Numbered from the stretch's first letter, positions 24,202-36,934 are shown. The stretch is 64,000 nucleotides of DNA from Actinostola sp. cb2023 (GCA_033675265.1 JAUJYZ010001013.1:1-64000), one strand, 5' to 3'. Program-made: numbers and translations. The notes: a model not told the origin generated them from the letters alone.

Positions 24202-24321
24202 CTCTCTTGATACCAAACCATCCATGCTACCAGACTACTCGTGCATGAAAACTGGACAATAGCTTAGATATTGACTTCTTGAATTAGCTCTGAGTTACGC
24301 AAAAGAGCGCGGGAACATTAG

Positions 24322-24816
24322 CTACAATAAGCCACTTCACGCTGTCGTCCGCCATTTTGAATTGGAAAAACGCGGAAAATTTATAGAAATCTGGATCAGT
24401 TTGACTTGCCGTAACTCCACTCGATTTTGTTGGATTTTCAAAAACTTATCAGTTTAGAAAATATGTTTTCTTTGTTATTGGTGTCCTATTATGTGATGGG
24501 TATTGGAAGGCTACAAATCGAGAAGAAAATATTTTTGTTTTCAAAATAAAACGTTCGGCGCGTGAGTATGCAAATTAGCTCGAAATTTTAAGATCCATTC
24601 TTGAAAACTAGAAGATTGACTCGTAAAAGGTAGTTAAAACGCTACATTAGTCTTATTTTCAATCCAACAACTGGCATGCATACCTGCTGATTATCGAAGT
24701 TTAAATTTTGAAAATCCAACAAAATCGAGCGGTCAAAGTGATCCAGATTTCTATAAGTTTTGCCGCGTTTGTCCCAATACAAAATGGCGGAAGACAGCGT
24801 GAAGTGGATTATTACT
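24322..24816. mobile_element. ~495-bp MITE with ~120-bp TIRs
   Basis: The left arm runs AAGCCACTTCACGCTGTC ... CGCCATTTTG ... AGAAATCTGGATCA ... CGATTTTGTTGGATTTTC and is mirrored at 24,700-24,815 with scattered differences. Confidence 0.8.
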
Positions 24817-25139
24817 GAACTGAAGCTACGCGATCTTTCTTTCAGTAATTTAACAATATTAATCCTATAAAATACTGACTGTGAACGTTCGTAGCTGAGG
24901 CATGTCAACATTCAGGCACCATCATAAAACAAATTCAGAAAGGAAACAGTTTAGGACAACGTACTGGTAGTGATCGAACGTTTATTCTAAAACTGACATG
25001 TAAACAACAGGGCCGTACACAGGACAGGGGCAGGGAGAGTTGCCTCCCCTAGCAAAGCGAAATAGATACCAACAAGTAATGAGAACTGTAATATTTTTTT
25101 TTTGCTGTTGAATTTTGGGTTATGTTCTAGATATTTTTG

Positions 25140-25180
25140 ACACGTTAATAAAGTTTTATTATTATCATTATTATTACGGC
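25140..25180 (+). repeat. retroposon 3' tail
   Basis: GACACGTTAATAAAGTTTTATT followed by ATT/ATC triplets; compare 5287 and 11,886. Confidence 0.4.
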
Positions 25181-25240
25181 CTTGAACTAGCCATGAACTG
25201 AATCATTCTGGTGTGCGGGTATTACGACGATTACCATTAG

Positions 25241-25390
25241 AATAGAGTGATTCCAATAAACCTGGGCACCACTAATTAGCTGTCAGTGTTTATTAGATGC
25301 AAAGAAACAAACGAAAACAAAAGAGTGAGTGTCTATATAGTGTGTAATGGTGTAGTTAGTAATGCCCAGGTTTATTGGAATCACTCTATT
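25241..25390. mobile_element. 150-bp MITE with 28-bp perfect TIRs
   Basis: AATAGAGTGATTCCAATAAA continuing to CCTGGGCA at 25241-25268 is exactly mirrored at 25363-25390. Confidence 0.85.
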
Positions 25391-25625
25391 GCCAATCTTA
25401 TTGTAATTTTAGATATAGTTGAGGGCCATAAGTTTATTAACCAGGCTATTTAGTGCTACCCTCGTGAAATGAAGAGTTTAATTACTTACTATTACCTGAT
25501 TAGTGTATATTGCCAATCTTATTGTAATTTTAGATATAGTTGAGGGCCACAAAGTTTATTAGCCTTCAGGCTATTTAGTGCTACCCTCTTGAAATAAAGA
25601 GTTTACTTACTTACTTACTTACTTA
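25391..25625 (+). repeat. duplicated retroposon 3' end with TTAC tail
   Basis: Two copies of GCCAATCTTATTGTAATTTT ... GCTATTTAGTGCTACCCT ... AGAGTTTA end in (TTAC)n. The pattern suits the tail of a SINE or LINE that inserted twice or was duplicated. Confidence 0.65.
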
Positions 25626-25639
25626 CAAAGGAGGAAGTT

Positions 25640-26500
25640 CACCTAGCATGCATTGCGCGCCTCGCATGCGCAGACAAAATGTATACATGTTATGGTGTGT
25701 GCTAAAGGATACGATCTGTTTTAAGTCTTTTTAAATAAATCACGTGTATTGGTTTGTATTGTGTGCTAATGGATACGATCTGTTTTAAGTTTTTTTTTTG
25801 TATTATTTTATCAGTAAGCTTAAATAAATCATGTGCATTGGTTTGTATTGTAGCGTGATGAATAAAATGGACATTCAACATCCAAACACCGTCTAACTTG
25901 TTAAGTTAGAGGCATAGTTATGAGGGGCATATAATAAACAGGGGGAATTAAGTTTGTCGACTGCCATACAGCTGTAATTTCAAATTATAAAACACCGTCT
26001 TACCTGGAAAACATAATCAATTTCATTCATAATCACTGTATTAATTTTGATTATCCATTTTCAAAGAGTACAAATAAGCTCAATCTTTGTTATCTGGGGA
26101 TTGGTTGTTTTTGAACAATTGGTTGACCTCTGGGGATTAGGCAGAGGTTATTATTTGTCTTGTATCCTCATTAGCCAGAATGCCTATTGTTTCATGGACA
26201 TCGCTACTTAACCCAATTATCACCTGCGGTCAGTTCACGAATATTCATGCATGAACAAGCAGATCTCTGATTGGCTCGTGTCGTTCACTATGGGGAATAC
26301 GTATATCATTAGTATGCTGTCAATCAAGCATGGATACTCTTTTGGGAATAGAAGACCTTCAGTTATAGCTGTCAATCAAAATCAACGAATCTTCAACGAA
26401 CATATTTCGCCGAAATCCCGAACGATGCTCGAATAAATCATATCTGGCGAAACCAAATTTCTGAAATACATAAATTGTAGTTTGATCATTCCAGTATTAA
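25640..26500. other. non-coding, no gene seen
   Basis: Contains a direct repeat (GTGTGCTAA(T)GGATACGATC...AAATAAATCA at about 25,690 and 25,760) and no supported exon. Confidence 0.4.
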
Positions 26501-26504
26501 AACT

Positions 26505-26765
26505 AACCCGGCATTGAAACAACAAGCCGTTTCTTGTAGTTTGATTCGAGTATAACAACTAACGGCCGGCATTGAAACAACAAGCCACGGCCATTACAAA
26601 TGGCTAACCCGGCATTGAAACAACAAGCCTTTCTTGTAGTTTGATTCAGAGTATAACAACTAACGGCCGGTGTAATATGCGTAACTGTCCCCCATGATAA
26701 ACTGTCCCCCGGGGTCAAGTTAGAATAGATAGGTAACATGATAAACTGTCCCCCATGATAAACTG
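26505..26765. repeat. short direct repeats
   Basis: CGGCATTGAAACAACAAGCC occurs three times (about 26,510, 26,567 and 26,610), twice followed by TTTCTTGTAGTTTGATTC. ATGATAAACTGTCCCCC then repeats three times (26,690-26,765). No array regularity. Confidence 0.75.
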
Positions 26766-27299
26766 TCTCCCCGTGTATATATAAATTTCGAACAGTCCGA
26801 AACAGCTATTTTGAGAACTGTTTAATTGCCAAAATTATATATAACAGTGTATGAAGTTTATCGGTCAATAAGAAGGATGATAAATACAATTGAAACTAAT
26901 CGCTTGCAGTAATAAAACATCAGGATATAACTGATGAGAGAGACATGAATAGAAAACTCCATACGATGATAAAATTAAATCTTTCCATCCAAGTATACAC
27001 TTTGCTTGGCTTGTTGTGCTGTAGTTTACGTACGTGACATTTCAGTTGAGTGTGGAATTATAATTATTTCCCTGTCCAAACAAAACAATACCTAGCTCAT
27101 TATTATTTTCATCCTGTTCGAAAAAAGCTTATCTACAAAAAACATATTAATTGAGCCTGTAATCTAAATATACGTTTTTCCTGTTTACTTCGGCCGTTCG
27201 TTTTTCATGACTCAAAAACTTGTTCTGTTGAAAAACAAACCTTTTTAACTCTTTATTCTGTAATATAGAGGGGAGACAATTTATCATGGCTTGGTACTT

Positions 27300-27390
27300 A
27301 CTTACCAGACTACTCGTGCATAAAAACTAGACAATAGCTTCGACATTGACTTATGCTTCTTGAATTTGCGGTTTACGCAAAAGAGCGGGA
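27300..27390. repeat. dispersed repeat shared with 24,229-24,315
   Basis: ACCAGACTACTCGTGCAT and AAACTAGACAATAGCTT-type wording, then GTTTACGCAAAAGAGCG, recur in the same order at 24,229-24,315, next to the proposed first exon of the peptide gene. Confidence 0.6.
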
Positions 27391-28040
27391 ACAAAAGCCC
27401 TACAAAGAACAAAGAAAACCGTGTCAATCAGATAATAACCTTGGCTATTCACCTCCGAGCTAAACAAGATGGCGTCGCGTTTCGCGAGCGTGTCTCTTTC
27501 TTCTTGAAAATAAATGTTATTTATTTGGCTGCCTATTCACTTTTGTGGTATATACTAAAACAATTATTCCCCTCAGTGTCGGTGAGTAGTGGTCGATATT
27601 TCATGCATTTCTTGATAATATCCATGCATGCCACTACTCTCTCCACTTCGGAGAACAATTGTTAAGTATATGTACTCAAGAGACCATTATTATAATGGTC
27701 TCTTGATGTATTTGTATAAATGTGTAGCACCTGTGACTGCCGATATTGAACTAGTATCAGCAATTGTAGTAATGGAGCTATAATTTGGTTTATCAAAAGC
27801 AGCGCGCGGTTAAAGAAAAATGATCAAGACAAGGAACAGGGTAGCAAAGGGGGTTTGTGATCACGCTTCACGTGCCATTTTTCGTAATTTCACGACTTAA
27901 AAGAATCATTTAAGCCATTTCACTCACGTCTTTCTTGCAAATTCACGGATCACGGTTTTCTCTTTTGTTTATGAAGTGTTTTTCACGATTCACGCGCCAT
28001 TTTTGGGCCAAATCACGCGTCATGCTACCCTGAAGGAACA
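27391..28040. other. non-coding, one perfect palindrome
   Basis: CAAGAGACCATTAT and its complement around one base at 27,677-27,705. CAAGATGGCGTCGCG near 27,467 resembles a YY1-type start region, but its frame closes after 12 codons. No gene supported. Confidence 0.4.
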
Positions 28041-28042
28041 CT

Positions 28043-28340
28043 GGCTTACATAGCTCAGGAGAGCATTGCACCTGTATCGCAGTACGTGGGTTCGATTCCC
28101 GTTCTAACCCTGATTTTTTCAGCTAGGTATAATTTACAGTAATGTTAGGCCTCCATTTGGATTAATATGTACAAGGAACACTATATGTCTCTCACTTTCA
28201 CCTTGTACATATTTGTACATATTTTTACCATTTTTTAGTTATTAATATTTTCTTATTACTGATGACGACCGAAGGTCGAAACGCTTAGTAAAGTTTTCAG
28301 GACATTAGAAGTTGCCTGACTTAACTTCTTTTATATACTT
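28043..28340 (+). mobile_element. tRNA-derived SINE
   Basis: The head carries box-A-like TAGCTCAGGAGAGCA and box-B GGGTTCGATTCCC, spaced as in a tRNA, and then a T run. The acceptor stem does not pair, so it is not a functional tRNA. The body contains GATGACGACCGAAGGTCGAA, a common SINE/LINE linker motif. Confidence 0.6.
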
Positions 28341-28708
28341 TATACTTCATATTACTACGAAGTGCAGACTTGGCCATGGAATCCTCGAGGATCCTTCTAG
28401 TGGGAAAGTCATCGTTGGACAATACACCACTCCCTTATTCTACATACAAGGAACACTATATATATCGATAAGAGTTGTAAGAAGATCAAGGGACTTGTGA
28501 GAAGCATATACACTGAATAAACACGATGGGAGGTGTAAAGCAAGGGAGAAGAAACGGCTATAGAAACAACAGATCAGAGTACTGTCAGGTGATACATAAG
28601 GCCACAATATAAAAACTGAACTGATGGGAGCGTAGAGCAAGAGAGAAGCAAACCTTCACGAATCGAGTGTATCCAGTATAAGTTTACATGCAATTCATTT
28701 CCCCAGTA

Positions 28709-28710
28709 AA

Positions 28711-28798
<88 letters not shown>
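28709..28798. repeat. (AAT)n microsatellite
   Basis: About 30 uninterrupted AAT triplets followed by TATTTATAAGAAAGACAAACG, which recurs inverted at 29,744-29,768. Confidence 0.95.
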
Positions 28799-29796
28799 TT
28801 TATAAGAAAGACAAACGCAAGGAAATTACGACGTTTCAACATCGTCCGATGTCATTATCAAGTGAGTTTAATTTGAATAGCAAATAAAATATAAGGCAGT
28901 TCATGGTTGATTGAATTGTTACAGTTGAGTGAGTAAAGTAAATAATGATAAATTAAGTAAATAGTTTGGCCCGAACAGAGTCCGACTGAACATTCAATGT
29001 GGGCGATTCTCAAGCAGGTTAAGGCCTGGGTCTCTAGAGGGAATCGACCCCCCGCGTAGATTTAATATCTTTCGCTTAAAAAAGCAGGTTTGTGTTTGAA
29101 TCTGCATGATTTTCATGTCGTATGCGATGGGAATTGCTTTAAGTAAAGGATCTGGACATGTTTTGGTATAGTAGTGATATCGGTTGGTTGTCACGTGACC
29201 ATAAACCCGCCAAAAATAACCTAAAAATACGGGCCGACTTTATCACGTTTATTACCAAACGTTTTTGGTGTTAAATCATTAAGCCCGTTGAAACAAACAA
29301 TAATCCGTGTGGAATGGATGTCTACAGATTTGTGGTACTGAGAAAAATAAAACACAAAATTGAAAAACATGGTCACGTGACCTGTTTTGACGATTATCTC
29401 CCAAACAAGCAACGAGGGACAACCATTCCAGGCAGAATTGAAAAGATCTCTACAAATGTCATTCATTAAGGCATTATTGATCATTCCTAGAAAAGTTTCT
29501 ATACGGCCCATTTTCAACTGAATTTCTTAAAACTTCAAGACCACGTGGTCGGTCACGTGACACACCTTATACCATCATCACCACTAAATTTTAAAAACTT
29601 CAAGGGACTAAAGCATTCTTTCTGTAGTAAATAAAATCGTGATTTTATGCTAATTCGGCACAAGACCCATGCCTTAACATGCTTGAGAATTTTTGCTTTA
29701 TAAAAAGCATCTCGTACAGGAGACAGTCGAAACGTCGTAATTTCCTTGCGTTTGTCTTTCTTATAAATATAGTTTCTAAGTCGAAACTCATCCAGA

Positions 29797-29799
<3 letters not shown>
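28799..29799. other. segment between inverted retroelement ends
   Basis: AAGACAAACGCAAGGAAATT and ACGACGTTTC at 28,807-28,835 are mirrored at 29,730-29,760, each outward-facing to an AAT array. This fits two oppositely oriented copies of one retroposon with AAT tails. No coding exon is seen between them. Confidence 0.5.
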
Positions 29800-29878
<79 letters not shown>

Positions 29879-29879
29879 C

Positions 29880-29954
<75 letters not shown>

Positions 29955-29978
29955 CAATAATAATAATAATAATAATAT
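29800..29978. repeat. (AAT)n microsatellite with two ATC breaks
   Basis: About 58 triplets; poly-Ile/Tyr/Asn frames here are artefacts. Confidence 0.95.
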
Positions 29979-30171
29979 ATCTTTCGTTAATTTACTCGAT
30001 TTGTAAATTGTAAATTTTTATGACGTTTTTTAACCATTCCTGAACAAACTTTGGCGGCCAAGGCTATGGTGGATTGCCGCGCGCACTTATTACAGTCACT
30101 TACAAGAAGCTAATTGACGCTCCATTAGTCATTATATTCTCAATGCCCTGCTGCACAGACTAATGAACAAT

Positions 30172-30258
30172 TAGACTACGAGTTCGAGGTTTCTATGAGT
30201 CAATAATCAATGATTGCGTTGACTATTTGACTCATAGAAAACGAGAACGAGTAGTCTA
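30172..30258. repeat. hairpin
   Basis: TAGACTACGAGTTC ... TTTCTATGAGTCA mirrored by TGACTCATAGAAA ... GAACGAGTAGTCTA. Confidence 0.7.
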
Positions 30259-30264
30259 GTTGTT

Positions 30265-30420
30265 TTAGTAGAAACCAACTGGCATACTACCTTCGATTTG
30301 ATACCAATATTTATTGATTTTTCGCTTTGTTTTTGTGAAAAACGCCACGCAATAGATAGTGAGTACGTTAGCCAATCAGATTGCAGGATTCGTGATAGTA
30401 TGCTAGTTGGTTTCTACTAA
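30265..30420. mobile_element. 156-bp MITE
   Basis: TTAGTAGAAACCAACTGGCA and TAGTTGGTTTCTACTAA form the ends; abuts the hairpin at 30,172. Confidence 0.65.
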
Positions 30421-30859
30421 TGGGTATTGCTGTGAAGTACGTGATGGCATCTCGATCAAGAGCTTTGTGCACTCGCTTATAACAGTTGCGCGCACAACTC
30501 AATAAGCCAGTTCAGAGTTTAAGAATAAGGTTCAGTGCGCATGCGATTTTATCCCGATTTTATTACCTTCTTTTGTTAACGTTTGTGTGATTTTTAAATA
30601 ATAAAAGAAGGTGATATAATCGGGATAAAATTGATTAAAATAAAATGAAATCGTAAAAAACATTTACTATACAGTAAAAACGCGCATAAACGTCAACTCA
30701 AACAACCAGTTAACGATATCCTAGGAGCTCGTGACTTCGCCGCTCGTCAGAAATTTCCCCCTCGCTACTAGACGGTCCTGTCACATCGAACGAAAATTAT
30801 AATGTGTATGACTCATGAGAGATCCCCAAACCAGTCGATCAGTGATCGACTTCATTCGT

Positions 30860-31630
30860 TAATAAAGATATGTTAGTCAGTTTGTGATTGTTTGTGTCGA
30901 CAATTATAGTTTCATTGCGCATTGTGTTGTCAATAAAACGATGATTTATTCAGTTTGTGATTATTTCTGTCGTCAATGATAGTTTCATTGCGGATTGTGT
31001 TGTCAACAGAACGATAATTTATTCAGTTTGCGATTGTTTTTGTTGTCAATGATAGTTTCATTGCGGATTGTGTTGTCAACAGAACCGGGATAATTTTTTC
31101 AGTTTGTGATTGTGTTTGTTGTCAATTAGAGTTTCATTGCGCATTGTGTTGTCAACAGAACGATAATTTATTCAGTTTGTGATTGTTTTTGTTGTCAATG
31201 ATAGTTTCATTGCGGATTGTGTTGTCAACAGAACGATAATTTATTCAGTTTGCGATTGTTTTTGTTGTCAATGATAGTTTCATTGCGGATTGTGTTGTCA
31301 ACAGAACCGGGATAATTTATTCAGTTTGTGATTGTTTTTGTTGTCAATGATAGTTTCATTGCGCATTGTGTTGTCAACAGAACCGGGATAATTTATTCAG
31401 TTTGCGATTGTTTTTGTTGTCAATGATAGTTTCATTGCGCATTGTGTTGTCAACAGAACGATAATTTATTCAGTTTGCGATTGTTTTTGTTGTCAATGAT
31501 AGTTTCATTGCGCATTGTGTTGTCAACAAAACGATAATTTATTCAGTTTGCGATTGTTTTTGTTGTCAATGATAGTTTCATTGCGCATTGTGTTGTCAAC
31601 AAAACGATAATTTATTCAGTTTGCGATTGT
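30860..31630. repeat. 73-76-bp tandem array, ~10 copies
   Basis: Unit contains CGATAATTTATTCAGTTTG, CGATTGTTTTTGTTGTCAAT, GATAGTTTCATTGCG and CATTGTGTTGTCAACA. ACCGGGATAA variants add three bases. Confidence 0.9.
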
Positions 31631-31749
31631 TTGGGATCGCGTACTCAAAATGCGGTGGGGAGGTATCAATTGAAATTTCACAATGGTACAATTGTGCGTC
31701 ACTCCGAAAAAATATTTGCTAGTACACCCTTGAACTAATCGATCGAGAG

Positions 31750-31916
31750 CTACAGCGGTCGACAAAAGTATCGCGAACACCCCTACCCCCATCTCCAATG
31801 TTGAAGCCTTAGCAAATGATCAGAGCGCAGCAGTTTGAAAAACAACTTTGTATATATTGGGGGAAAGGGGGTCACTGTAGAGCTAAGTGTTCGTGGACTT
31901 TTGTCGACCGCTGTAG
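31750..31916. mobile_element. 167-bp MITE
   Basis: CTACAGCGGTCGACAAAAGT and its complement bound the element; CGAACAC is also mirrored. Confidence 0.65.
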
Positions 31917-32077
31917 GTTATACCTATATACAGTCTGTATCTAATTGCTCACGTGTACGCACCATGGAAGACATGGAAATGACACGTGTGGACGATCGAC
32001 CAAGAATTTAATGAATGAAAACCTTCCTTTTAAATTCGCTGTTGCCAATAGAGGCTCTGATACAAATATACAAAATA

Positions 32078-32290
32078 CACCTATTCCAAAAATCGTTGTG
32101 ACCGCCGAAAGCAACAAGCAAGAAGCTGACGACCGCAAAGGGCATTGGAACTTTCTCCTTATTCATTTATTCATTCGTAGACATTTTGACAACATGCATT
32201 TTCAAATGGCCGAATAGTTCCAAATGATTTCTATTCAACTTCTCAAGTACCACGGATAAATTAATTAATTGGAAGATTCCCAAAGTCCTT
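32078..32290. mobile_element. third CACCTATT-family MITE, right end lost
   Basis: TA then CACCTATTCCAAAAATCG, with GAAAGCAACAAGCA and AGCTGACGACCGCAAAGGGC as in 12,995-13,275. The right side retains an inverted GAAGATTCCCAAAGTCCTTTATACCTATG, an eroded terminus. Confidence 0.65.
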
Positions 32291-32299
32291 TATACCTAT

Positions 32300-33185
32300 G
32301 TGAAACTATCTCTAATAAACTTAAATACAACTATAACTACACACTTAGAATAATTGTTAATAGCCTAACTTTAAATAATATATAATATATAATAATATAT
32401 AATTAATAGAGATTTACTGCTTGGAAAGTGCGCGCGAGTTGTGAAACACGAACGAATGAGCGCAGCGAACCAATCAGGACACGCGTAAGAATGATAATTG
32501 GCGATAGCCAATCAGAAACTATTATATATAATCGTGCTACTGTGCTGGGGGTCCAGAAAAAGGATTATTGCGCTGATACGCGCAGGCTAAACAACGAATG
32601 CTTAAAAATCGCTTAATTTCCATGGTGTAATTTTTGTATTTCATAGATACTGTGATTTATTTTAGGCAGACAGTTTGTGTTTTCTCTGTTCAGGGAAGCC
32701 ACTATAATGCAATGGTTATCGCTGAAAATAAAAAAAATAAAAAAAATTAAAAATACATTTTGTCAGTAATATTATTTTACTTGCGTTTTCTCCAAATAAT
32801 TCACAACAAGCGATATATAAGACTTCACAAGCCTCGGGACAAATAAGATGATAATATTCTGTACATTGCTCTTCTCTTGTGCGTACTGTTAGGACGAGTT
32901 CAACAGCAGGTATTTCTTCTACGTTTCTCTGTACGTTCTTCTTTTGTCGAAAGAAAAGTTTTGAGTAAGCAAACATTCTGACAGTCTCTTGCCGCGTGTT
33001 TTTATTCTCTTGTTCATTTATAAAATCATCAACTTAGCCATTTCAAAAACGAGTGGAAGATTGGGAACGAGTTTTTAGAATTTTAAATCTAATTAAAAAA
33101 TGAAAGAGCATATCAGAATTAGTAAGTTTACAAAGTTTCGATAGGATTAGTTAGATATTGAACGAGTAACAGCTTTCCAAACATC
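32300..33185. other. non-coding, no gene supported
   Basis: A minus-strand frame at 32,976-32,716 has mixed composition (motif CPEACEVLYIACCELF) but no convincing splice boundaries; left unannotated. Confidence 0.35.
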
Positions 33186-33189
33186 TCAA

Positions 33190-33257
33190 AAATTACAAAG
33201 AAATGTATGTTTACCAGGGACAAGTGTCCCACGTAACCATACATTTCTTTGTAATTA
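33190..33257. repeat. 19-bp inverted repeat hairpin
   Basis: AATTACAAAGAAATGTATG is mirrored by CATACATTTCTTTGTAATT around GGGACAAGTGTCCC, itself a palindrome. Confidence 0.75.
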
Positions 33258-33589
33258 CTCGGGCCCTTCCGAAGGAAGCCCGAGTTATAAAATGGACTTT
33301 CTTTTTATTATTATTTTTTATGTTTTTGTTAGGCCACGGAATGCGAAGTATTTGATCATATCGGTACACACAATGTGAAGTATGTGACCTTCTCGAGTTT
33401 TGCCATGCGAGCCGGCTTCGCCAGATCATAGTCTGAATCGTAGTATATTCAAACCGCCATTGTCCCCCGGATCGATGATTAAGAATGGGGAATAATTAAG
33501 ATCCATTGTTCCAGCGGTTGGAACAATGGAAATGGATCCGGAGGGACAGAGTCTACCAAGATGGTCGTGAGGGAGGGCGGGTGGCGGCA

Positions 33590-33635
33590 AAAAAAAAATT
33601 AAAAATTAAAAATTAAAAATTTTTTTTTTTTTTTA
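33590..33635. repeat. A/T homopolymer hairpin
   Basis: An A run, ATTAAAAATTAAAAATTAAA and a T run, potentially self-complementary. Confidence 0.8.
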
Positions 33636-33842
33636 TAGCCGCAGCTAGACTGCCTGCTGGGCACAACGTGAAACAATTACGAAAGAGTAGCCTGTGATCC
33701 AAAGGCATGTCCACCTCTTGCCTGGCTAATACAACAGCTATGCCCACCCCACCCACCCCCTCGCGTGCTGGGGGTGTCAGGTTAGATGTTGTTCGTCCCG
33801 CTGGTTTGGTCAACTACAATATGTTAATTAGAGGACTCTTGT

Positions 33843-33966
33843 TATATAGTCTTGTATATCATTAAATCATCTCCCGTGGGACTCATGGAGCGGTTTGGAT
33901 AGGATACTATCCAAACCGCTCCATGAGTCCCACGGGAGATGATTTAATGATATACAAGACTATATA
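33843..33966. repeat. 124-bp near-perfect palindrome
   Basis: TATATAGTCTTGTATATCAT to GCGGTTTGGATAG is followed after a few bases by its complement. Copy B has only one arm (49,005-49,065), so an inverted duplication arose within copy A. Confidence 0.9.
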
Positions 33967-35109
33967 ATGCTGTTGTTTCACTCGCTTCAACGTTGGCAAT
34001 TGGACCGCCACCAGCCGCCTTTACTACTCCAGTTCAGTTTACGATACTCGTTTTAGTTTCTCAGCTTAGCCAGTACAGTACAAGCCCTTCCTGACTAGTT
34101 CTGTTACCGTTTTCGCTTGTTTGGTCGTGTTCTTCGCTCGACTGGCAAAAAGCTAGGGTGCACGTGTTAAGATAAACTTTTGTATGTGCTTCAGGAGGAA
34201 GTAGGCGTAGCCGGTCAGTGTCTCTTACTATGTGCGAGGCTATTAGGGTTTGTGGCATCAGTATTCGTGCTTTTCATCCAGTCGGTAGTGGTTGCTCTTC
34301 TACCGTTAGTTTGTATTCGGTCCGCTAATTAGTCGTTTTATGGCACGGGTATTCGTGCCCTTCGTTCGTTTTAGGGTTTTAGCTTCTTGGCAGAACTCAC
34401 AAGTTTCTCTTCGGTCTTTAGTCTTGTCGGATGTGCTCGGTCAGCCTTCTATAACAGTTCCAGTTTCGGTTTTGGTTTATCATAGTAGTATATTCTTAGG
34501 TTTCCGACTTCAGGACTTATGTAGGTGTTTTATTTCCTCTGGTGGTTTTTCTTCGAATTTGCATAGGTATGTCGTTGTATTCTCGTGGTATGTCACCTCT
34601 ATGCATCGCCGGTTGGTTCAATTTAGTCAGTATTCTTGTTGGAGCCGGCTTCGCAAGGGTTAACATCGGCGTGCTGGCAGAATGTAAGGGGAAAGGCACT
34701 ACTGCAGTAAAGACACCTCAGAGATGCTGGATTTCGAATCGCAGTCTACACGGACAGCTTCGCAGGAGGCTTACTGTTTTCTCACTCATGACCGTCCAAC
34801 GTGAGCCATGTGGTTGCCAAGTACCGCAAACTTGTACGGTCGGTATATTTTGTCTTGGACAGCTCGGGGAAACGTTAATGGTTAAGTGTGTTTTATTTTT
34901 CATGTCAGGTTGCAGGAACTCTGGCCGTGCAACGTGAACCATGTGCTTACCTAGGACTAGCCAGTACTGCAGTGTGGGACCACGTGCAATCGGGCGAAAT
35001 TTAATACCGTTCAAAATTGTTCTATTTTCGTAGCAGGTTGCAGGAAGCTTTCTTGTTGTCTTCATGCCAGTTCATCGACGGTTCGCTTACTCCTGGTCGT
35101 CCAACGTCA

Positions 35110-36090
35110 ACCATGTGCTTGGAAATTTATTTAAATTGGGTCTCTCGGGCCGGGATACTGAACTGGGTTCAGATGCCGTTATGGTGTGTTTGGCGTATAG
35201 CGGGCAGTCGGTGCTCAGAGGAAATGTATTTAGTTTGGGCCTCTCGGGCCGGGCACGGATACTGAAATGCGTTCAGGTGCCGTTAGTGTGTTTGGCGTAT
35301 AGCTGGCAGTCGGTGCTCAGCGGGAATTTATTTAGTGTGGGCCTCTCGGGCCGGGCACGGATACTGAAATGCGTTCAGGTGCCGCTAGTGTGTTTGGCGT
35401 ATAGCTGGCAGTCGGTGCTCAGCGGAAATTTATTTAGTTTGGGCCTCTCGGGCCGGGCACGGATACTGAACTGGGTTCAGGTGCCGTTAGTGTGTTTGGC
35501 TTATAGCTGGCAGTCGGTGCTCAGCGGAAATGTATTTAGTGGCCTCTCGGGCCGGGCACGGATACTGAAATGCGTTCAGGTGCCGCTAGTGTGTTTGGCG
35601 TATAGCTGGCAGTCGGTACTCAGCGGAAATGTATTTAGTTTGGGCCCTCGGGCCGGGCACAGATACTGAACTGCGTTCAGGTGCCGTTAGGTGTGTTTGG
35701 CGTATAGCGGAACTCGGTGTTCAGCCAAATTTATGTAGTCTGGGCCTCTTGGGCCGGGCACGGATACTGAAATGCGTTCAGGTGCCGTTGGTGCGTTTGG
35801 CGTATAGCTAGCAGTCTGTGCTCAGCGGAAATTTATTTAGTTTGGGCCTCTTGGGCCGGGCACGGATACTGAACTGGGTTCAGGTGCCGTTAGTGGTGTG
35901 TCAGTCGGCGTATAGCTGGCAGTTGGTGCTCAGCCAAATTTATTTAGTCTGGGCCTCTTGGGCCGGGCACAGATACTGAACTGGGTTCAGGTGCCGTTAG
36001 TGGGGTGTTTCGCGATAGCTGAACTCGGTGGTGAGCCAAATTTATTTTAAGTTGGGCCTTTCGGGCCGGGCACAGATACCAGCTATAGTG
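35110..36090. repeat. ~102-bp tandem array in copy A
   Basis: About ten units carrying GGGCCTCTCGGGCCGGGCAC, ATACTGAACTGGGTTCAGGT, GCCGTTAGTGTG and GGCGTATAGCTGGCAGTCGG. The period is 34 codons, so a 201-codon plus-strand frame (35,064-35,669) stays open; it is repeat read-through. Confidence 0.9.
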
Positions 36091-36934
36091 TTGTTTGGCG
36101 GTAGCTGGATTGAATTGCCTGGGGAACGCCACGGGCAAATGTCGTGTGTTCAGTTGGTGGCTCTGTTCAATGCCGGGAATTCCTTTGGTTCGGGTCGACG
36201 AGTTTGGAGGTGCGAAATCTCTCACACGTCAGTGTTAATCGGTGTGACCAGCTCGCACTGGAGAATATTTCGGCCGGGAGTTTGTCGGAATGTGCCTTTT
36301 GTTATGCTGGGGTGAGGTCCTTTGTTGGTTAACATGCCCGGGGCTATCTAAAGCCCTTTGTGCTCGATCCTTGCGGTTGTGCCGTGGACTGTTAACCACC
36401 ATTGGTTTCTCCATTAGCATTTGAGACACTGGAGAGCTGGCTGGTGCGTTCCAGAACATATAGAGTCTATAGAGTAATTAAAACATGTCCAATATGAAAT
36501 TTGGAAAGAGAAACGAGAAGAGACCAGCCAGTTATGGCCAAATGATCAGATATGAAGGGAGGAACCAATGGTGGTCCAAAGTAACGGCAAAACAAGGAAT
36601 GCGGGTTAGGTGGTGAACTAGACTCGTGAAGCGACAAATCTTGGAAGAAGGAGTTTGACTAAAACAGGATAAAAGTTAATCCGAAAAAGTGCAGTGTGTA
36701 GCCGAAATTCATTTAAGACGATGCAAAGTTTGGTGAGGTACATATATTTTAATCTTACTGCAAGATCATCATCAGAGTTTGACTAATTTACAAGAGACTT
36801 CGAGAGTACATTTCTGAGAACAATTGCAAGTCCTTAGAGGCCGTGAATCCACTGTTCAACAACGGTTGTTTTGGTTAATTAAGAGGGTGTCTTTAAATAA
36901 CAGAAGGTCCCACTTGCTTGAAGTATCAATGACC

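Noticed and set aside
26505..26765. Possible CRISPR-like array (CGGCATTGAAACAACAAGCC x3)
   Set aside because: Only three copies, irregular spacing, repeated spacer content and an animal genome context.
28043..28110. tRNA gene
   Set aside because: Boxes A and B are present but the acceptor stem does not pair, and a SINE body follows.
32716..32976. 86-codon minus-strand frame
   Set aside because: No splice or promoter context and low-complexity C-terminus.
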